This document shows positions 63,923 through 64,000 of a stretch of DNA of 64,000 nucleotides, in pieces. The notes beneath the pieces were generated by a model, which worked only from the letters and a program-made list of their open reading frames with translations, made no database searches and was not told where the DNA came from. Position 1 is the stretch's first letter. The number at the start of each line of letters is the position of its first letter. The position numbers and the translations under genes were made by a program. Source of the stretch: a virus; IMG/VR virus record IMGVR_UViG_3300000117_000009, positions 1 to 64,000 of that record; one strand, 5' to 3'.

Positions 63923-64000
63923 ATGAAATTAGTTAAAAAAGACGATCTTAGAAGATTAGCAAAGTATTCTTTGTTTGAAAACAATATTAATGAATTAAGA
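63923..64000 (+). CDS. Start of a virion-type gene (3' end outside window)
   Basis: Only 26 residues are visible, beginning KLVKKDDLRRLAKYSLFE with LFE at 17-19, again the targeting-like leader, then a second NEL. The body is beyond the window. Confidence 0.55.
   Translation, partial: MKLVKKDDLRRLAKYSLFENNINELR

Noticed and set aside
1-64000. tRNA genes
   Set aside because: Gaps between genes are too short or too AT-rich, and no cloverleaf with a T-loop motif was seen by eye. A tRNAscan run would settle this.

Overview
The window looks like part of the genome of a large, tailed, contractile-tail bacteriophage (myovirus type). The evidence is a complete run of tail genes (sheath, tube, tape measure, baseplate), a T4-like replication and recombination set (gp32-like SSB, RecA/UvsX, DnaB-type helicase, 5'-3' exonuclease), a large nucleotide-metabolism set and an endolysin. 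The DNA is AT-rich, Arg is mostly AGA, gaps between genes are very short, and several genes start with TTG or GTG. No capsid, portal, terminase, tRNA or integrase gene is visible, so this is an internal slice of a bigger, probably jumbo-class, lytic genome. The host cannot be named. A peptidoglycan amidase and a lipobox protein point to a bacterium, probably Gram-negative.

Layout. (1) 1-20180: tail module with two sheath-family paralogs around a tube gene, a gp26-like zinc protein with a probable frameshifted second product, the tape measure, and baseplate genes including a gp53/LysM-like protein and a 1965-residue hub-like protein. (2) 20304-35471: a minimal family A DNA polymerase, a nucleotidyltransferase-like protein, SSB, lipoprotein, RecA, exonuclease, helicase, dUTPase, class Ia ribonucleotide reductase, thioredoxin, ClpP and an amidase. 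(3) 35553-44548: two different ThyX-family proteins, a MazG/dUTPase-2 protein, a deoxyribosyltransferase-like protein, an Fpg/Nei glycosylase, an epimerase, a zinc-finger nuclease and a secreted VWA protein, mixed with many small unknown genes. (4) 44560-50589, minus strand: three large proteins of unknown function that look like virion cargo. (5) 50671-57908: a bacterial-type DNA polymerase III alpha with intact PHP metal ligands, a P-loop kinase fused to a thymidylate-synthase-like domain, thymidine kinase, an ADP-ribosyltransferase-like protein, a HAD phosphatase and dCMP deaminase. (6) 57934-64000: large, charged, probable virion proteins, including an Fe/Mn superoxide dismutase.

Two patterns tie the window together. 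First, about a dozen unrelated proteins share a short, basic, amphipathic N-terminus followed by [L/I]-x-E, often LFE. This is like the T4 capsid-targeting sequence and prohead-protease site, and suggests that an ART-like protein, a superoxide dismutase and a ligase-like protein are packaged in the head. Second, eight sites fit one promoter model, TGTGTAAA, 16-17 bases, TATAAT. They precede DNA-metabolism genes, while a few TATAAATA boxes resemble T4 late promoters. One early promoter region is duplicated (64 bp, two mismatches) on both sides of a single-gene insert upstream of the polymerase III gene.

The nucleotide genes form a pathway aimed at dTTP: RNR with thioredoxin, dCMP deaminase, two dUTPase families, ThyX, thymidine kinase and a dNMP-kinase-like protein. 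The second ThyX homolog with an altered signature and the kinase/TS-like fusion leave open the possibility of a modified pyrimidine in the phage DNA. That is inference only.
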